The notes under the pieces: generated by a model
Told to the model about the DNA's origin: nothing
Database searches by the model: none
What the model saw: only the letters and a program-made list of their open reading frames with translations
Shown here: piece by piece, positions 15,023 to 17,621 of the stretch
How the letters are laid out: every line of letters starts with the position of its first letter
Numbering within the stretch: the stretch's first letter is position 1
Program-made: the position numbers and the translations under genes
From: Deltaproteobacteria bacterium
GTDB lineage: Bacteria; Desulfobacterota; Desulfobacteria; Desulfobacterales; B30-G6
NCBI GenBank assembly: GCA_003647375.1
Contig: QMMS01000061.1
Coordinates: 1-17,621 of the forward strand
Direction of reading: 5' to 3'
DNA: 17,621 bases

Positions 15023-17152
15023 ATGCTTGAAAATGTCATCAACGCAGCTTCGGTCGCCATTGTGGGTGCATCCAAAGATGAAACCAAACGGGGTTACCAG
15101 ACGATTCGAACCCTCTTGCAAGAGAAGTATGAAGGCGACATCTATCCGGTAAACCCGAAAGAAAATACCATACTGGGACTCAAGTGCTACCCCAGTGTCT
15201 CTGATATCCCGGGGCATGTGGATATGGCACTGATTGCCACACCGGCCCGTACGCTTCCGACCATATTGGAAGACTGCGGGAAAAAAGACGTGCACGGCGC
15301 GGTGGTCCTTGCCAGCGGGTTCGGTGAGTTGGGGGCGGAAGGAAGGAAGCTTGAGGAGCAGATGGTGGCGGTTGCCCGGAAATACGGCATCCGCATTATC
15401 GGCCCCAACACATCCGGTATGATCAACATGCATATGGGATTGAACCTGGTGGGGCTCAAGGACTCGCCCAGGGGTGACATCGGACTCCTCTCCCAGAGCG
15501 GCAATATGGCCCTCACACTTATTACCGAAGCAAAGCTCAAGAGCAAAAAAGGATTTTCCGCCTATGTGGGGGTTGGTAACGAAGCCGATATCAAGTTTCA
15601 CGAATATCTGGAATTCTTCCGTAACGACCCCAACACGAAAGCCATTCTCATGTATGTTGAAGGTATGCGGATGGGAAGGGAATTTCTGCAACAGGCCTAT
15701 AAAACGACGCTTGAAAAACCGATTGTCCTGTTGAAAAGCGGACGATCTTCCACGGGGAAAAAATCCGCCGGATCCCATACCGGTGCGCTGGCAGGAATCT
15801 CAGAAGTGGCCAAAGGAGCTTTTGAACGGGCCGGCATCACCGTCATTGAAAAATCCAACGAGCTTTTTCCCGCGGCCGAAACGCTCTCCAGCCTTCCGGC
15901 CATGAAGAATAAAAATATCGCCATTCTGGCCGACGGCGGCGGGCATGCCACCATAGCCGCAGATCTTCTCACCGATCTGGGAGTCGACATCCCTGAATTG
16001 AGCCAGAAAACCCAGGCAAAACTTAAAAAGATTCTACCGGCTGCAGCTTCGGTAGTCAATCCCATCGATGTTGCCGGTGGAACGGACTCGGATCCGTCCG
16101 TTTTTGCCGATTGCGCCAGAATTCTGCTGAAAGACCCGCAAATCGGTGGACTGCTGATTGTTGGACTTTTCGGGGGATACGGTATCCGTTTTGCCGAAAG
16201 TCTCTCCCTCATGGAAGAAGACGCCGCCCACCAGATGGGTAAAATGATCAAGTCTCAGAAAAAGCCCATCGTCCTTCACAGTCTCTACAGCTCTGAAAAG
16301 CCCCATTCTTTAGACCTGCTACGATATTACGGCATCCCGGTATACGACTCTCTGGAAATCGCCTGTAAAAGCATTTCTGTTCTGGCCTCCTACGGCGCTT
16401 ACCTCAGGGGATATCGGGCTAAAACCAACTTTGTTTTCAACTGGGGCGAGAAGGCCAAAAAAGAAGGTCTGGCGCTGATTCAACAAGCCAGAAAAGAAGG
16501 CCGGAGTGCCCTCCTGGAACATGAGGCCAAAGAACTGTTGCGTCTGCACGGCGCGAAAATCCCCAAGGATTTTCTTGCAAAAACAGCCCAGGAATCCGTT
16601 GACATGGCCAAAAAGATCGAAGGCCGTAAAGTTCTTAAAATTGTATCGCCTGATATTCTGCATAAAAGCGATGCCGGTGGCGTGGCCCTTGGTCTGGAAA
16701 CCGATCAGGAAATCACGTCCGCCTTCAATCGCATCATGAAAAATGCCCAAAACTACAACCCCGAGGCCGATATCAGGGGCATTCTGCTCTCCTCCATGGC
16801 CGAAAAGGGCGTCGAAACCATTATCGGAACCAAGATGGACGACCAGTTCGGCCCGGTCATCATGTACGGGTTGGGGGGCATTATGGTTGAAATTCTCAAG
16901 GATGTTTCCTTCCGGGTGCTGCCGCTCTCGCGGCGGAGCGCCAAAAATATGATCCGGGAAACCAAGTCCGCCCCCATCCTTGAAGGGATCAGGGGGGATC
17001 GCCCCTATGACCGAAATGCACTCATCAGTCTGCTGCGGCTGTGCTCCGAACTGATCGAGTCCTACCCCGATATCCTGGAGATGGACCTGAATCCGGTGAT
17101 CGTCCACCATGAGGGGTGCAGTATCGCCGATGCTAGAATTATCCTAAAATGA
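15023..17152 (+). CDS. ADP-forming acetyl/acyl-CoA synthetase (fused alpha-beta)
   Basis: A 709-residue acid:CoA ligase (ADP-forming), which interconverts an acyl-CoA plus ADP and phosphate with the free acid plus ATP. The N-terminal CoA-binding Rossmann domain (1-135) opens with ASVAIVGASKD and includes IIGPNTSG. Succinyl-CoA-synthetase-like ligase domains follow, with H252 in SHTGALAG, the likely phosphorylated histidine. The C-terminal ATP-grasp domain (about 490-709) has H547 in ILHKSDAGGV, the second phosphohistidine site of the family, and the nucleotide-binding YGLGGIMVEILKD and EMDLNPV. The alpha-beta fusion is common in bacteria. ATG 15023 has AAGGAG at good spacing and sits four bases after the hydratase stop. 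The TGA stop and the last two or three codons lie in a palindromic repeat. Acyl chain specificity cannot be read. Confidence 0.92.
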   Translation: MLENVINAASVAIVGASKDETKRGYQTIRTLLQEKYEGDIYPVNPKENTILGLKCYPSVSDIPGHVDMALIATPARTLPTILEDCGKKDVHGAVVLASGFGELGAEGRKLEEQMVAVARKYGIRIIGPNTSGMINMHMGLNLVGLKDSPRGDIGLLSQSGNMALTLITEAKLKSKKGFSAYVGVGNEADIKFHEYLEFFRNDPNTKAILMYVEGMRMGREFLQQAYKTTLEKPIVLLKSGRSSTGKKSAGSHTGALAGISEVAKGAFERAGITVIEKSNELFPAAETLSSLPAMKNKNIAILADGGGHATIAADLLTDLGVDIPELSQKTQAKLKKILPAAASVVNPIDVAGGTDSDPSVFADCARILLKDPQIGGLLIVGLFGGYGIRFAESLSLMEEDAAHQMGKMIKSQKKPIVLHSLYSSEKPHSLDLLRYYGIPVYDSLEIACKSISVLASYGAYLRGYRAKTNFVFNWGEKAKKEGLALIQQARKEGRSALLEHEAKELLRLHGAKIPKDFLAKTAQESVDMAKKIEGRKVLKIVSPDILHKSDAGGVALGLETDQEITSAFNRIMKNAQNYNPEADIRGILLSSMAEKGVETIIGTKMDDQFGPVIMYGLGGIMVEILKDVSFRVLPLSRRSAKNMIRETKSAPILEGIRGDRPYDRNALISLLRLCSELIESYPDILEMDLNPVIVHHEGCSIADARIILK

Positions 17153-17266
17153 GCGATTGCCGATCTTACCGCATCTACGGCGTCAGATGCCATACCGCAT
17201 AGTTCACTATAGCGGAACAGCATCTTCCTTGTAGCTACAGCAACCTCGACAATCGCTCAACTTAGG
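17143..17266. repeat. Full 124-bp palindromic repeat element (right copy)
   Basis: The element starts with CCTAAAATGAGCGATTG (17143-17159) and ends with its near-complement CAATCGCTCAACTTAGG (17250-17266); the outer 21 bases match at 18 positions. The arms continue pairing inwards (CATCTAC with GTAGCTAC, AGATGC with GCATCT) to a centre of CCGC-ATAGT facing ACTAT-AGCGG. The whole unit can fold into one long hairpin and has no coding capacity. Its first bases encode the last residues and TGA stop of the acyl-CoA synthetase gene. A second copy begins the window. It is most like a MITE or large REP element. Confidence 0.85.
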
Positions 17267-17424
17267 CATAAAATAAAATCACATTTTCATAAATCGTCAA
17301 ATTGTTTTAACTCTCAGTTTGAGTAATACATAAGTCCTGTTTTGTATTGACATCGATTGACGGAAGCGGTAAATCGTCAACAAAATAAGATCCAAACACA
17401 ATTATAGGTTATGTCAGGTTAATC

Positions 17425-17459
17425 AAACCATCCCGGCCTTTGTCCGGGGTGGTTTTTTT
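17425..17459 (+). terminator. Intrinsic terminator
   Basis: AACCATCCCGG and CCGGGGTGGTT form an 11-bp stem (one G-T pair) around a short loop, followed by seven T residues. It is a textbook Rho-independent terminator on the plus strand. It probably ends transcription of the hydratase-synthetase operon, 270 bases after the stop, or that of an unseen small RNA. The preceding stretch 17267-17424 holds no recognisable gene, only two copies of AAATCGTCAA at 17291 and 17371. Confidence 0.9.
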
Positions 17460-17469
17460 ATGTTATAGT

Positions 17470-17616
17470 TAGTGTCCGTCCAGAAATGAGGATTTTTTCG
17501 TGAGATCAAGGCGGACGACAGATTTAACCCGCAATAATAGCGTGCTATTTTGCGGAGATAAATCATGGCATCCAACGCCGATATCGCGGAAAACGACCAT
17601 TTGTGGATGGGCACTA
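17470..17616. repeat. 147-bp palindromic element
   Basis: Imperfect inverted ends: TAGTGTCCGTCCAGAAATGA at 17470-17489 corresponds to the complement of 17597-17616 at 16 of 20 positions. Complementarity continues through the body (GATTTA with TAAATC) to a central hairpin of CCGCAA and TTGCGG around TAATAGC/GCTATT. No open frame inside looks real. It is a second, unrelated MITE-like element directly after the terminator. Its sequence shares nothing with the 124-bp repeat. Confidence 0.8.
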
Positions 17617-17621
17617 GTTGA

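Noticed and set aside
14879..15778. 299-codon minus-strand open frame
   Set aside because: It is antisense to the well-conserved start of the acyl-CoA synthetase and the end of the hydratase; its translation is rich in His, Arg, Gly and Phe as shadow frames are.
16319..17110. 263-codon minus-strand open frame
   Set aside because: It is antisense to the ATP-grasp domain of the synthetase, whose motifs are all intact on the plus strand.
17291..17380. AAATCGTCAA repeated at 17291 and 17371 and, inverted, at 94-103
   Set aside because: Three copies of a 10-mer in AT-rich spacers are suggestive of a binding site, but there is no regular phasing or link to a promoter, so no function is claimed.
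17423..17614. 63-codon minus-strand open frame at the right edge
   Set aside because: It spans the terminator and the 147-bp palindromic element, which explain the sequence better.

Overview
The window reads as a secondary-lipid or polyketide locus from an anaerobic deltaproteobacterium, most likely a Desulfobacterales-type sulfate reducer. That assignment is inferred from gene families, moderate GC content and the many small palindromic intergenic repeats. No rRNA, tRNA or CRISPR array is present.

Layout. Positions 1-81 hold part of a palindromic repeat whose full copy lies at 17143-17266. An AT-rich leader with telomere-like heptamers follows, then a XerD-type tyrosine recombinase (302-1198). 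Three bases later comes a PfaD-type FMN enoyl reductase (1202-2854). A MazE/MazF-like toxin-antitoxin pair lies on the minus strand (3033-3598), head-to-head with the frameshifted remains of a relE-type toxin (3675-3925). A minus-strand MerR-like regulator (4054-4635) is divergent from a 2155-residue PfaA-like megasynthase (4806-11273). Well-formed back-to-back promoters lie between these two genes. Downstream are a GMC (cholesterol-oxidase-like) flavoprotein with a four-cysteine motif (11529-13106), a minus-strand YkgJ-type cysteine-cluster protein (13263-13877), and a tight plus-strand operon: a 72-residue unknown protein, an enoyl-CoA hydratase and an ADP-forming acyl-CoA synthetase (14024-17152). 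The right end is non-coding, with two long palindromic elements around an intrinsic terminator.

How the genes may work together. The megasynthase reads KS-AT-ACP-ACP-KR-DH with its catalytic residues visible, and the separate PfaD supplies the one missing reductive step, enoyl reduction. Together they hold every activity of a fully reducing iterative cycle. The pfaB, pfaC and pfaE genes of classical polyunsaturated fatty acid clusters are not in the window. The hydratase, acyl-CoA synthetase and GMC oxidoreductase could activate or modify acyl chains, but a link to the synthase rests only on proximity.

Most unusual signals. (1) A compact two-protein Pfa-like synthase whose two genes are separated by a toxin-antitoxin region. 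(2) Overlapping divergent promoters with inverted repeats between the regulator and the synthase. (3) Four genes whose stop codon lies inside a palindromic or low-complexity repeat. (4) A 124-bp hairpin element present at both ends of the window.
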